From positions 62,001-126,000 of the forward strand of contig NZ_JAQGJM010000038.1 in NCBI RefSeq assembly GCF_028290625.1: a stretch of DNA of 64,000 nt. Direction: 5' to 3'. A program made the position numbers and the translations under genes. The notes under the pieces were generated by a model, which had not been told where the DNA came from, ran no database searches, and saw nothing but the letters and a program-made list of their open reading frames with translations. The stretch comes from Devosia sp. Lineage in GTDB: Bacteria; Pseudomonadota; Alphaproteobacteria; Rhizobiales; Devosiaceae. Positions 43,395-52,546 of this stretch are shown here, piece by piece. The first letter of the stretch is position 1, and every line of letters begins with the position of its first letter.

Positions 43395-44312
43395 TTGAAA
43401 GCCAAACTCGGCATGTCGCCCATCGCGTGGTGGAACGACGATCTGGTGGAATTGAGCGACGACGTGTCGCTGGAAGAATGTCTGCGCCAGTCGCGGTCGG
43501 CCGGGTTCACCGGCATGGAAAAGGGCCGCCGGTTTCCCGACGATCCTGAAGTGATGCTGCCCATTCTGCGGGCCGCCGATGTGACGCTGTGCGGGGGCTG
43601 GTTTTCCGGCACGCTGGTGGACGAGGACCTAGCGTCCAACAAAGCCCGCATTGCGCCGATGATCAAGCTGTTCAAGGCGGTCGATGCGCCTTGCATCGTC
43701 TATGGCGAGGTTGGGCGCTCCATCCAGGGCAAACGCGAAATCCCGCTGGCACAGAAGCCCAAGCTCTCCGATGACGAGATGAAGGCCTATGCCTACAAGG
43801 TCACCGAATTTGGCGAATGGTGCGCCGAACAGGGCATGCCGCTGGCCTATCACCATCATATGGCGGCCGTGGTCGAGACAGAGCCCGAGCTGGATGCCTT
43901 CATGAAGGCGTCCGGCGCCGGTATTCCACTGCTGCTGGATGCGGGGCATCTGGCTTTCGCCGGTGGCGATGTGCTGCGCGCCATCGACAATCACCACCAG
44001 CGGATCAGCCACGTGCATGTCAAAGACGTGCGAATGGGCGTGATCGATGGGCTGGATCGGACCAAGCAATCGTTCCTTGACGCCGTGGCGCTGGGTGCCT
44101 TCACCGTGCCCGGCGATGGCTCGCTGGACTTTGGCGCCATCGTGCAGAAACTCGCCGATTACGGCTATGAAGGCTGGTTTGTGGTGGAGGCAGAACAGGA
44201 CCCGGTCGCAAATCCGCCGCTGCGGATGGCGCAGGTTGGCCACAAGGAACTTATGCGCGTCATGACGGCGGCCGGATACACTGTGGAGACGCAGGGCTTC
44301 CCGAAGGGGTGA
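43395..44312 (+). CDS. iolE: Myo-inosose-2 dehydratase (IolE)
   Basis: The 305-residue TIM-barrel protein has the family segments MSPIAWWNDD at the start, GFTGMEKGRRFP, LAYHHHMAAVVETEPEL, LLDAGHLAFAGGD and HVHVKDVR, supplying the metal-binding Glu/Asp/His set. It dehydrates 2-keto-myo-inositol to the substrate of IolD. I choose TTG 43395, which follows GGAG by 6 bp; a GTG at 43374 lies within the palindromic repeat. It continues the rightward iol operon. Confidence 0.94.
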   Translation: MKAKLGMSPIAWWNDDLVELSDDVSLEECLRQSRSAGFTGMEKGRRFPDDPEVMLPILRAADVTLCGGWFSGTLVDEDLASNKARIAPMIKLFKAVDAPCIVYGEVGRSIQGKREIPLAQKPKLSDDEMKAYAYKVTEFGEWCAEQGMPLAYHHHMAAVVETEPELDAFMKASGAGIPLLLDAGHLAFAGGDVLRAIDNHHQRISHVHVKDVRMGVIDGLDRTKQSFLDAVALGAFTVPGDGSLDFGAIVQKLADYGYEGWFVVEAEQDPVANPPLRMAQVGHKELMRVMTAAGYTVETQGFPKG

Positions 44313-44359
44313 GCTTTGCCGTCCCGATGTGCTAGACCATTGCCCAATGGTTCTGGAGA

Positions 44360-44602
44360 ATGGCCGTGCTGCTCAAGCCTAATGACGTAAGCTGGTTTCG
44401 CCCCATATGGCGGCGCTATGCCGTAACCGCATTTTTGGCGGTGTGGTGCGCGTGGGAATGGGTCTGGAATCGGGAGCCGTTCTGGGGCGTGCTCGTCGGC
44501 GCCGCGCTGCTGTTCTCGATCTACAGCTTCTTTATCACCTTTCCCAAGGAAGAGCCCACCGATGGCAACGACACCCAACCTCCGAGTCCGCCCCAAGGGT
44601 AA
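44360..44602 (+). CDS. Small membrane protein of unknown function between iolE and iolB
   Basis: The 80-residue protein has two hydrophobic stretches (about 21-38 and 42-60) flanked by Arg/Trp-rich segments (WFRPIWRRYAVTAFLAVWC) and an acidic, proline-rich tail. It overlaps the iolB start by 41 bp, a degree of overlap that supports real, coupled translation. I do not recognise the family. Its position inside the iol operon suggests a link to inositol metabolism or envelope adaptation, but no function can be assigned. Confidence 0.6.
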   Translation: MAVLLKPNDVSWFRPIWRRYAVTAFLAVWCAWEWVWNREPFWGVLVGAALLFSIYSFFITFPKEEPTDGNDTQPPSPPQG

Positions 44603-45365
44603 CTCCGGCAAGGTTCACTCGATCACGCCAAACAGCGCGCGCTGGACCTATGTGGGCTTCGCGCTGCACAAGCTTGGCGCCGGCGAGGCCGTGGGCGCGG
44701 AAACCGGCAGCGACGAAGTGTGCCTGGTGCTGGTCAGCGGCAAGGCGAAGATTTCGGTCGACGGCAAGGATTTGGGCGAACTCGGGCAGCGCATGACGCC
44801 GTTCGAGGGCGAACCCTATGCGGTCTATGTGCCGGCGGGGAGCAATTGGGCGGCGGCGGCCACGACCGAGCTGGAGCTGGCTGTGTGTTCAGCGCCGGGC
44901 GAGCGCGGGGCCTATCCGGCGCGGGTCATTCCGCCGGGCACCAATCCGCCGATCGTGCGCGGCAAGGGCGCCAATGTGCGCCACGTCACCAATATCCTGC
45001 CGGAAACCGATCCGGCCCATTCGCTACTGGTGGTCGAGGTGATCACGCCGGGCGGCAATACCTCGTCCTATCCGCCGCACAAGCACGATACCGACAACCT
45101 GCCGCACGAGAGCTTTCTCGAGGAGACCTATTTTCACCGGCTCAACCCGCCGCAGGGCTTTGCCATGCAACGGGTCTATACCGATGACCGGAGCCTCGAT
45201 GAAGCGCTGGTGATCGAGGACGGCGACGTGACGCTAGTGCCCAAGGGCTATCACCCGGTGGCGACGACGGCCGGGTATGATCTGTATTACCTCAACGTCA
45301 TGGCCGGCCCGGTGCGGACGTGGAAATTCCACAATGCGCCCGAGCATGAGTGGTTGTTGAAGTAA
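44562..45365 (+). CDS. iolB: 5-deoxy-glucuronate isomerase (IolB)
   Basis: The 267-residue bicupin has the metal-binding motif of IolB: SSYPPHKHDTDNLPHESFLEETYFHRLNP, with His, His and Glu ligands, then LVPKGYHPV and NVMAGPVRTWKFHN. It isomerises 5-deoxy-glucuronate to 5-dehydro-2-deoxygluconate, the IolC substrate. The first about 15 residues overlap the small membrane gene. It is the last gene of the rightward operon, facing the leftward transporter operon across palindrome D. Confidence 0.95.
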   Translation: MATTPNLRVRPKGNSGKVHSITPNSARWTYVGFALHKLGAGEAVGAETGSDEVCLVLVSGKAKISVDGKDLGELGQRMTPFEGEPYAVYVPAGSNWAAAATTELELAVCSAPGERGAYPARVIPPGTNPPIVRGKGANVRHVTNILPETDPAHSLLVVEVITPGGNTSSYPPHKHDTDNLPHESFLEETYFHRLNPPQGFAMQRVYTDDRSLDEALVIEDGDVTLVPKGYHPVATTAGYDLYYLNVMAGPVRTWKFHNAPEHEWLLK

Positions 45366-45374
45366 GAGCATCGC

Positions 45375-45504
45375 GCCACGCCCTCGTGGTTCGAGGCGCT
45401 GAAGAAGCGCACCTCACCATGAGGGCTACTCTTGGCTCAATATTCCAGTAGCCCTCATGGTGAGGTGCGAACTCTACGCGAGCCTCGAACCACGAGGGCG
45501 TGCC
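45375..45504. repeat. Large palindromic intergenic repeat, copy D (iolB/iolG convergent junction)
   Basis: Ends GCCACGCCCTCGTGGTTCGA and CCTCGAACCACGAGGGCGTG are inverted, with inner CCTCACCATGAGGGCTACT and AGTAGCCCTCATGGTGAGG. It fills the whole 146-bp spacer between two convergent genes and could serve as a bidirectional terminator. Confidence 0.87.
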
Positions 45505-45511
45505 CCAATGC

Positions 45512-46549
45512 TTATCGCCCCTGGAAGATGCCCTTATCCGCCAGTACGCCTGTGACTTCGCTGACCTTCACCGCGCGCTTTTCGGCGACCGATTTAAGCG
45601 CAGCATCGGCCAGCGCCAATGCAATCAAGCCGTCCAACCCGCTGGGGCCGGCGACAGATTTTGATTCAACGGCCTGGATGAAGGTGCTGATTTCGTTGGC
45701 ATAAGCTTCGGTATAGCGGGTCATGAAGAAGTCGTGCAAAGGCGGGCGGGTGTAGCCGGAGGCGTTGGCAACTTCGATGGAAACCGGGCGCTGGTTTTCG
45801 GCCGAGACGGCTCCCTTGGAGCCGTGGACCTCGATGCGCTGGTCGTAGCCATAGGTGGCGCGGCGAGAGTTGGAGATAGTGGCGTGCTTGCCGGTGGCGG
45901 TGGTGAGGATGACGCTGACGCTGTCATAATCGCCGGCGGCGCCGATGGCCTTGTCGACCAGGTTCGAGGCATAGGCGGTGACGGTGTCGACTTCTTCGCC
46001 CAGCAGGAAGCGGGCCATGTCGAAGTCATGGATGGTCATGTCGCGGAAAATGCCGCCCGAGCGCTTGATGTAATCGACCGGCGGGGCGCCGGGGTCGCGC
46101 GAGGTGATCTGGACCATTTCGACGGCGCCGATCTCGCCTTTGTCGATGACCGCTTTAACGGCCATGAAATGGGGATCGAAGCGACGGTTGAAGCCGACCA
46201 TCAGCGTGCCACCGGCAGCATCGACGACCTTGAGGCAGGCCTTGACGCGCTCGACGTCGAGATCGATCGGCTTCTCGCAGAAGATTGCCTTGCCGGCCTT
46301 GGTGAACTGCTCGATCAGGTCGGCGTGGGTATCGGTGGGCGTGCAGATGACGACTGCGTCGATATCGGTCGCGGTCAGGATCTGGTTGATGGTGCGCACG
46401 TCGCAGCCATACTGGGTCGACAGATCACTGGCCGCCTTTTCCATGGCATCGGCAACGGCGACGAGGCGCGCATTGGGATTGGCCGAAATGGCCTTGGCGT
46501 GAACTTTGCCAATGCGGCCGGCGCCGAGAAGGCCGAAGCGAACAGTCAT
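45512..46549 (-). CDS. iolG: Inositol 2-dehydrogenase (IolG), Gfo/Idh/MocA family
   Basis: The 345-residue NAD-dependent dehydrogenase begins MTVRFGLLGAGRIGKVHAKA. It has the catalytic-lysine motif FCEKPIDL, GGIFRDMTIHDFDMARFLLG with the active-site Asp/His, and the C-terminal YANEISTFIQAV segment. It oxidises myo-inositol to 2-keto-myo-inositol, the first catabolic step. The ATG at 46549 has GGAG upstream; a longer frame to 46609 is not conserved-looking. It is the last gene of the leftward transporter operon, so uptake and first oxidation are coexpressed. Confidence 0.93.
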   Translation of the reverse strand: MTVRFGLLGAGRIGKVHAKAISANPNARLVAVADAMEKAASDLSTQYGCDVRTINQILTATDIDAVVICTPTDTHADLIEQFTKAGKAIFCEKPIDLDVERVKACLKVVDAAGGTLMVGFNRRFDPHFMAVKAVIDKGEIGAVEMVQITSRDPGAPPVDYIKRSGGIFRDMTIHDFDMARFLLGEEVDTVTAYASNLVDKAIGAAGDYDSVSVILTTATGKHATISNSRRATYGYDQRIEVHGSKGAVSAENQRPVSIEVANASGYTRPPLHDFFMTRYTEAYANEISTFIQAVESKSVAGPSGLDGLIALALADAALKSVAEKRAVKVSEVTGVLADKGIFQGR

Positions 46550-46661
46550 GGGGAGACTCCGAGTAGAAGGGCGCGTGCGCGCGGTGGTTATAAAAAGGCC
46601 GCGTGCCATTCAGGCAAGGCCGAATGACACGCGGAATCGTTGAGCGCAGCCTAGCGCAAAA

Positions 46662-47678
46662 TCAGACTTTCTTGCGTTTGCGCTGGCGGTATTGGTCGGC
46701 GACGACGGCGGCGACAATGATCATGCCCTTGATGATCTCCTGATAATAGGCGTCGACGCGCAGGAACGTGAAGCCCGAGGTCATGGTGCCCAGGATGATG
46801 GTGCCAATGACGGTGCCGGTGATGCGCCCCTGCCCGCCTGCGAGCGAGGTGCCGCCGATGACGGCGGCGGCGATGGCGTCGAGTTCATACATGACGCCCA
46901 TGCCGGCCTGGGCCGTCTGTGCCCGGGCGGCGGTGACGAGACCGGCCAGGCCCGCCAGCATGCCGGCAATGGCGTAGACCTTGACCAGGTGGCGCTCGAT
47001 ATTGATGCCGGAGACGCGTGCCGCCTGCGGGTTGGCGCCGATGGCGTAGGTGAACTTGCCGTAGCGGGTGTAGCGCAGGCCGATATGGAAGATGGCGGCG
47101 ACGCCGAGGAAGATGATGACCGGCCAGATGCCGGAGCCGATGAAGTTAAACTCAGGGGTCAGGCCGGAAACCGGCTGACCCTTGGTGTACCACTTGGCGA
47201 CGCCACGGGCGGAGACCATCATGCCCAGGGTGGCGATGAAGGGCGGGATTTTGGTGTAGGAGATCAGGCTGCCATTGACCACGCCGGCGAGGCTGCCGAT
47301 GGCGAGGCCGACAACCAGCGGGATGATGACGGGCAGGCCGACCAGCGCCGGATAGACCGGGCGCGCCCAATCCGCCGACTGCGCGAAGCTGGCGGCAATC
47401 ATGGCGGTCATGCCGACGACAGAGCCGGAGCTCAAATCGATGCCGCCGGTGATGATGACCTGGGTGACGCCGACGGCGATGATGCCGACGACCGAGACCT
47501 GCAGGATCATGATGGTCAGGCGTTGCTGGTTCATCAGGAAGGATTGCTTGATGAAAATCCAGCCGAGGATTTCGAACACCAGCGCGATGCCGACGAGAAC
47601 CGCCAGGATGGACAGCTCGGTGGGGAGTTTTCGCGAGCGGCTGCGCGGGGTGGCGAGGGCGTCTGAGGTGGTGGTCAT
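46662..47678 (-). CDS. Inositol-type CUT2 ABC permease (RbsC family)
   Basis: The 338-residue permease has eight or more helices and the CUT2 signatures GGIDLSSGSVVGMTAM and YAIGANPQAARVSGI (coupling loop). GGTSLAGGQGRITGTVIG follows towards the C-terminus. It forms the channel of the importer with the double ATPase upstream. Start ATG 47678 has GAGG 9 bp upstream. Location between iolG and the transporter ATPase makes myo-inositol the likely substrate (IatP-like). Confidence 0.92.
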   Translation of the reverse strand: MTTTSDALATPRSRSRKLPTELSILAVLVGIALVFEILGWIFIKQSFLMNQQRLTIMILQVSVVGIIAVGVTQVIITGGIDLSSGSVVGMTAMIAASFAQSADWARPVYPALVGLPVIIPLVVGLAIGSLAGVVNGSLISYTKIPPFIATLGMMVSARGVAKWYTKGQPVSGLTPEFNFIGSGIWPVIIFLGVAAIFHIGLRYTRYGKFTYAIGANPQAARVSGINIERHLVKVYAIAGMLAGLAGLVTAARAQTAQAGMGVMYELDAIAAAVIGGTSLAGGQGRITGTVIGTIILGTMTSGFTFLRVDAYYQEIIKGMIIVAAVVADQYRQRKRKKV

Positions 47679-47727
47679 GATTGGGTCCTCGCGGGTTGGC
47701 GCAGGCTCGTCTGAAATAACGGAGTGC

Positions 47728-49266
<1,539 letters not shown>

Positions 49267-49308
49267 TCACTGCCTCCCCTGCCCGGTTTCCGAGCTTCGT
49301 TGATGAGA

Positions 49309-49334
49309 GGATGCGCCGTTTGCGCGGCGCATCC
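49309..49334 (-). repeat. Intercistronic stem-loop after the inositol binding-protein gene
   Basis: GGATGCGCCG and CGGCGCATCC form a perfect 10-bp stem with a 6-base loop between the binding-protein stop and the ATPase start. There is no T-tract. It is the fourth binding-protein-associated hairpin in the window. Confidence 0.75.
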
Positions 49335-49349
49335 AAGTGTGATGTGGGC

Positions 49350-50291
49350 TTAGTTCTTGCCGGCGTATTCAGCGACGTTGGCCGGGGTCACCAGCTCGAA
49401 CGGCACGAAGACCTTGGTCTCGACCGCGTCACCCTTGGCGAGTGCGAGGGCGGCATCGAGAGCGCCCTTGCCCTGGCCGGCCGCATTTTGGAACACGGTG
49501 GCGTCGAGATCGCCGGCCTGAAGCGCGGCAAGAGCGTCGGCGGTCGCGTCGACACCAGCAACGATCACGTCCTTCATGTCGATGCCGCCGGCCTTGAGGG
49601 CCTGGATGGCGCCGATGGCCATTTCGTCATTGTTAGCGACGACAGCATCGAACTTGAGGCCAGCCGACATCCAGTTGGTCATCAGATCGGCACCCTGCTG
49701 GCGGGACCAGTTGGCGGTCTGCTCTTCGGCGATCTTCATGAAAGAGCATTCCGGCGTGGCGATCACGTCATGCACGTCCTGGGTGCGCTGGCGGGCGGCC
49801 TGGTTGGAGAGCTCGCCCATCATGACGACGATGTTGGCTTCGGTCTTGCCCGCTTCGGTCAGCAGGCGGCAGACTTCCTTGGTCTCCAGCGTGCCGGAGT
49901 CCACTTCGTTGGATGCCACGAAGGCCTGCTTGGCCGGCAGGGTATCAAGGTTGACCGGCTGGCGATTGACATAGACCAGCGGAATGCCGGCATCGGAGGC
50001 CAGCGTCGACATGGCGGCGGTGGCGTCGGTATCCACGGCGTTGACGATGATGGCATCGACGCCCGAAGCGATGAAGTTCTGGATCTGGCTCATCTGCTTG
50101 GACACGTCGTTCTGCGCGTCTTCGACCTGCAGCTCGACATCGGGAAGGGTCTTGGCATAATCGCCCATGCCGTTGCGCAGCACGGTCAGGAAGTTGTCGT
50201 CGAACGCCGCCATCGACACGCCAACGGTCGCGGCCATTGCCGAACCGCTCATCAGGCTGGCGATGACGGTAGCCAATACGAGCTTCTTCAT
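49350..50291 (-). CDS. Inositol-type ABC importer substrate-binding protein (RbsB/IbpA-like)
   Basis: The 313-residue periplasmic binding protein has a Sec signal (MKKLVLATVIASLMSGSAMA) and a type I sugar-binding fold. The mature part begins ATVGVSMAAFDDNFLTVLRN, and IQNFIASGVDAIIVNAVDT and VVANNDEMAIGAIQALK mark the ligand-binding lobes. GGAGG is 9-10 bp upstream of ATG 50291. Cotranscription with iolG and an IolR-type promoter make myo-inositol the expected ligand. Confidence 0.92.
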   Translation of the reverse strand: MKKLVLATVIASLMSGSAMAATVGVSMAAFDDNFLTVLRNGMGDYAKTLPDVELQVEDAQNDVSKQMSQIQNFIASGVDAIIVNAVDTDATAAMSTLASDAGIPLVYVNRQPVNLDTLPAKQAFVASNEVDSGTLETKEVCRLLTEAGKTEANIVVMMGELSNQAARQRTQDVHDVIATPECSFMKIAEEQTANWSRQQGADLMTNWMSAGLKFDAVVANNDEMAIGAIQALKAGGIDMKDVIVAGVDATADALAALQAGDLDATVFQNAAGQGKGALDAALALAKGDAVETKVFVPFELVTPANVAEYAGKN

Positions 50292-50373
50292 TCTTCTCTC
50301 CTCCACAGAGCGGGCGTCCGGCGGCGCCCTTGTTTTTCCGGAAATTTCCCAGTTTTTACGGGAATTTATTGGG

Positions 50374-51210
50374 TCAGGCGGCGCGGGCCGCCAGGCCATT
50401 GGCGACGAAATCCATGCTCTGCCGAATGGCGGCAGCCGGATCGGAAAGGGTACGCAATTCCTCGGCAAAGGGCTCGAAGGAGAGCAGGCCGGAATAGCCG
50501 CCGGCATAGAGTGCCGCGATCTGTTCGAGATTGCCGAGGCGATCGGCGTGGCCGACGAGGACGCGGTGGCTGTCGCGCATGTCGCGGACGGAGACCGTGG
50601 GGTCGTCGACGCCGGAAATGTGGATCAGGCCGGTCAGTTCGGGGAAGATGTCCCCTTCCCCGGCTAGGTGATGATGAAAGGTGTCGTGGGTCAGCTTGAA
50701 CACATCGCGCGCATTGGCGGCGTCGATAGCGGCGACGGCCTCGCGCTTGGAGCGCAGCGAGCAGATTTCGAAGCCGAGGCATTCAACCAGTCCCACTAAT
50801 CCCCGCTGCCGCAGAACGGGCGCAAGGTGCGTCAGGGCTTCGGTGGCGTTGCTGACGCGCATATCGGGTTCAAGGCCGGTGCCATCATTGGCGGCGACGA
50901 GGACAAGCGCTTGCGAGCCGCACGTAGCGGCGTAGTCGGCGAGGGCTTCGGCCTCACTGGCGCGTAGGGGCGACCAATGGTTGAATTTTTGCAGGGCATT
51001 GATGGAAATGATGGAAACATCATTTTGGGTGGCGAGCGACTTCACGACCCTCGCCGAGGTGCCATCGAGGATCGTGTTGCCGGCGATATCGTTGCGAATC
51101 TCGACGCCAGACAGGCCAAGCGAACGGGTCAGCGCGAAGAAATCAGCCAGGCCCAATTGCGGCGCGACCATGTGATTGAGCGCAAAGCTGGGGCGCGGAC
51201 TGGCTGACAC
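50374..51210 (-). CDS. TIM-barrel sugar isomerase/epimerase (IolI/IolH-like), first gene of the inositol transporter operon
   Basis: The 278-residue xylose-isomerase-like barrel has FALNHMVAPQLGLADFFALT at the start, GVEIRNDIAGN, LVECLGFEICSLRSK, KLTHDTFHHHLAGEGD and HISGVDDP, giving the Glu/Asp/His metal site. Relatives isomerise inososes or related keto-polyols, for example 2-keto-myo-inositol to 1-keto-D-chiro-inositol by IolI. I start at GTG 51210 with AGGGAG upstream. The open frame reaches 51306, but that stretch contains the promoter and IolR box. It lies 82 bp before the binding-protein gene. Confidence 0.82.
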   Translation of the reverse strand: MSASPRPSFALNHMVAPQLGLADFFALTRSLGLSGVEIRNDIAGNTILDGTSARVVKSLATQNDVSIISINALQKFNHWSPLRASEAEALADYAATCGSQALVLVAANDGTGLEPDMRVSNATEALTHLAPVLRQRGLVGLVECLGFEICSLRSKREAVAAIDAANARDVFKLTHDTFHHHLAGEGDIFPELTGLIHISGVDDPTVSVRDMRDSHRVLVGHADRLGNLEQIAALYAGGYSGLLSFEPFAEELRTLSDPAAAIRQSMDFVANGLAARAA

Positions 51211-51258
51211 TAAAACGAACTCCCTGACGGCGCCGGATTGCTCCGGTCTCTGCGTCAA

Positions 51259-51304
51259 ATGAAACACTGGTTCTGTTATGTTGTCAACGCGGAATATACA
51301 TTCC
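51259..51304 (-). promoter_or_regulatory. IolR box and promoter of the inositol transporter operon
   Basis: On the minus strand GGAATGTATATTCC (51304-51291) is a GGAA-N6-TTCC box. It is followed after 3 bp by TTGACA (51287-51282), 17 bp, and TTTCAT (51264-51259). Geometry is identical, base for base, to the iolC promoter at 39194-39239. It places the transcription start near 51252, ahead of the GTG at 51210. Confidence 0.8.
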
Positions 51305-51374
51305 ATAAATGGATTGGAAATATCGCAAATGCCCGGCTTTGTTGGAACGGCTACAACAGGGCAGTAGCGCTGTC

Positions 51375-52403
51375 CTAGATATTTTCCGAGACATAGATCT
51401 CAAAGGGCAGGAAGGTTTGCCCACCTGATTCCGGGGTCCGCGTAGTCATGGCGGTTGCCGCCAGATTGACCAGGGCGTTACCTATCGCGGTGACCGGGGT
51501 CGCGGTCAGCGCGGTGATGAGATTTTCGGCGAGCGCGGCTCGAGAGAAGGCGTTGATCTCGTTGCACACCACGGCGAGACGGCCGGCCATATCCTCCTCG
51601 CGCAGGGCGGCGACTACCCCCTCCATGCCACCGCCAGCAACATAGATGGCGCTGAGATCGGGGTGGCGACGGAGCAGGTCCGAGGTTGCTTCGTGGGCGA
51701 GGTTGACGTCTTCGAGATTGACCAAGGTATCGATGATCGTCAGGTGCGGGGCGGATTGGCGAAGGTAGGAGCGGAAGCCGATTTCGCGCAGTTCGTGGCC
51801 GTGGAAGCGGTGGCTGCCGACGAAAATCGCCACCTTGCCAGGGGGGGCCGAATGGGCGACAAGCCAGCCGGCGGTGCGGCCGACCTTGGTGTTATCGGTG
51901 CCGATATAGCCGCGCCGAACGCCGGAGGCGAAATCGGACAGGAGGGCGAAAACCGGAATGCCGGCGGCTTCGATTTCAGCGACGGCGGCGGTGACGGCGG
52001 GGTGATCGATGGCCACCATGGCGATGACCTGGGCGGTGCGCGCGGCATCACGCAGGCGATTGGCGATCTCGGACGGCGTCTGGGAGGCAAGGAAGCTGAT
52101 GGTGGCGGTGACGCGGAATTGGGTGGGCGACAGGGCGGCGCGTTCCAGTTCGCGGGCAAAATCGGCGTAGAACAACTGGTCCGGGCGTTGCAGCAGGATG
52201 TGCAGCCGATAATGCGGCAGGCCGGCCTCGACGCGGCGTCGGATCAGGCCGGTGCCATGGTAGCCGATCTGCTCGGCGGCCTTGAAGACGCGCTCGGCGG
52301 TCTCCTGGCGCACCGGGAGGCGCGCATTGAGGACGCGATCGACGGTCGCGACGCTGAGGCCGCAGGCGGCGGCGATATCGGCGACGGTAGGGCGGCGGGC
52401 CAT
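51375..52403 (-). CDS. LacI-family regulator divergent from the moc-like module
   Basis: The 342-residue protein has a LacI HTH (TVADIAAACGLSVATVDRVLN) and a periplasmic-binding effector domain of the ribose/inositol-binding type (about 60-335). It diverges from the MocD-like oxygenase gene over a 143-bp spacer holding three GTGATA/TATCAC half-sites, so it probably controls that module and possibly itself. The inositol-binding-protein-like effector domain would fit a polyol or modified-polyol ligand. This is inference. Confidence 0.88.
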   Translation of the reverse strand: MARRPTVADIAAACGLSVATVDRVLNARLPVRQETAERVFKAAEQIGYHGTGLIRRRVEAGLPHYRLHILLQRPDQLFYADFARELERAALSPTQFRVTATISFLASQTPSEIANRLRDAARTAQVIAMVAIDHPAVTAAVAEIEAAGIPVFALLSDFASGVRRGYIGTDNTKVGRTAGWLVAHSAPPGKVAIFVGSHRFHGHELREIGFRSYLRQSAPHLTIIDTLVNLEDVNLAHEATSDLLRRHPDLSAIYVAGGGMEGVVAALREEDMAGRLAVVCNEINAFSRAALAENLITALTATPVTAIGNALVNLAATAMTTRTPESGGQTFLPFEIYVSENI

Positions 52404-52423
52404 GGCGATATCCTGCTATAAAT

Positions 52424-52470
52424 TATCACCGCAAAATCCGCATGGTGATAGCAATGATAGAAACTATCAC
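52424..52470. promoter_or_regulatory. Clustered inverted repeats (TATCACC/GGTGATA/CTATCAC), candidate LacI operator region
   Basis: TATCACC at 52424-52430 pairs with GGTGATA at 52444-52450. GTGATAG at 52445-52451 pairs with CTATCAC at 52464-52470, and TGATAGAAACTATCA at 52455-52469 is a perfect 15-bp palindrome. The site lies in the divergent spacer just upstream of lacI. Binding by that regulator is inferred. Confidence 0.55.
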
Positions 52471-52546
52471 GCTTGTGTTGCCAGTGGAAGGGCGTGGGAG
52501 TAGCCATTTCTAAACAAGCATGCGGGATTTCTGGCGGGAGGACGTC

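Noticed and set aside
41251..45504. CRISPR array made by the repeated CTCGTGGTTCGAGG units
   Set aside because: The repeats are more than 1.5 kb apart, palindromic and between genes, with no regular spacers and no cas genes.
51211..51306. ATG start at 51306 for the TIM-barrel isomerase
   Set aside because: The interval contains a complete IolR box and promoter; homologous sequence begins at the GTG at 51210.
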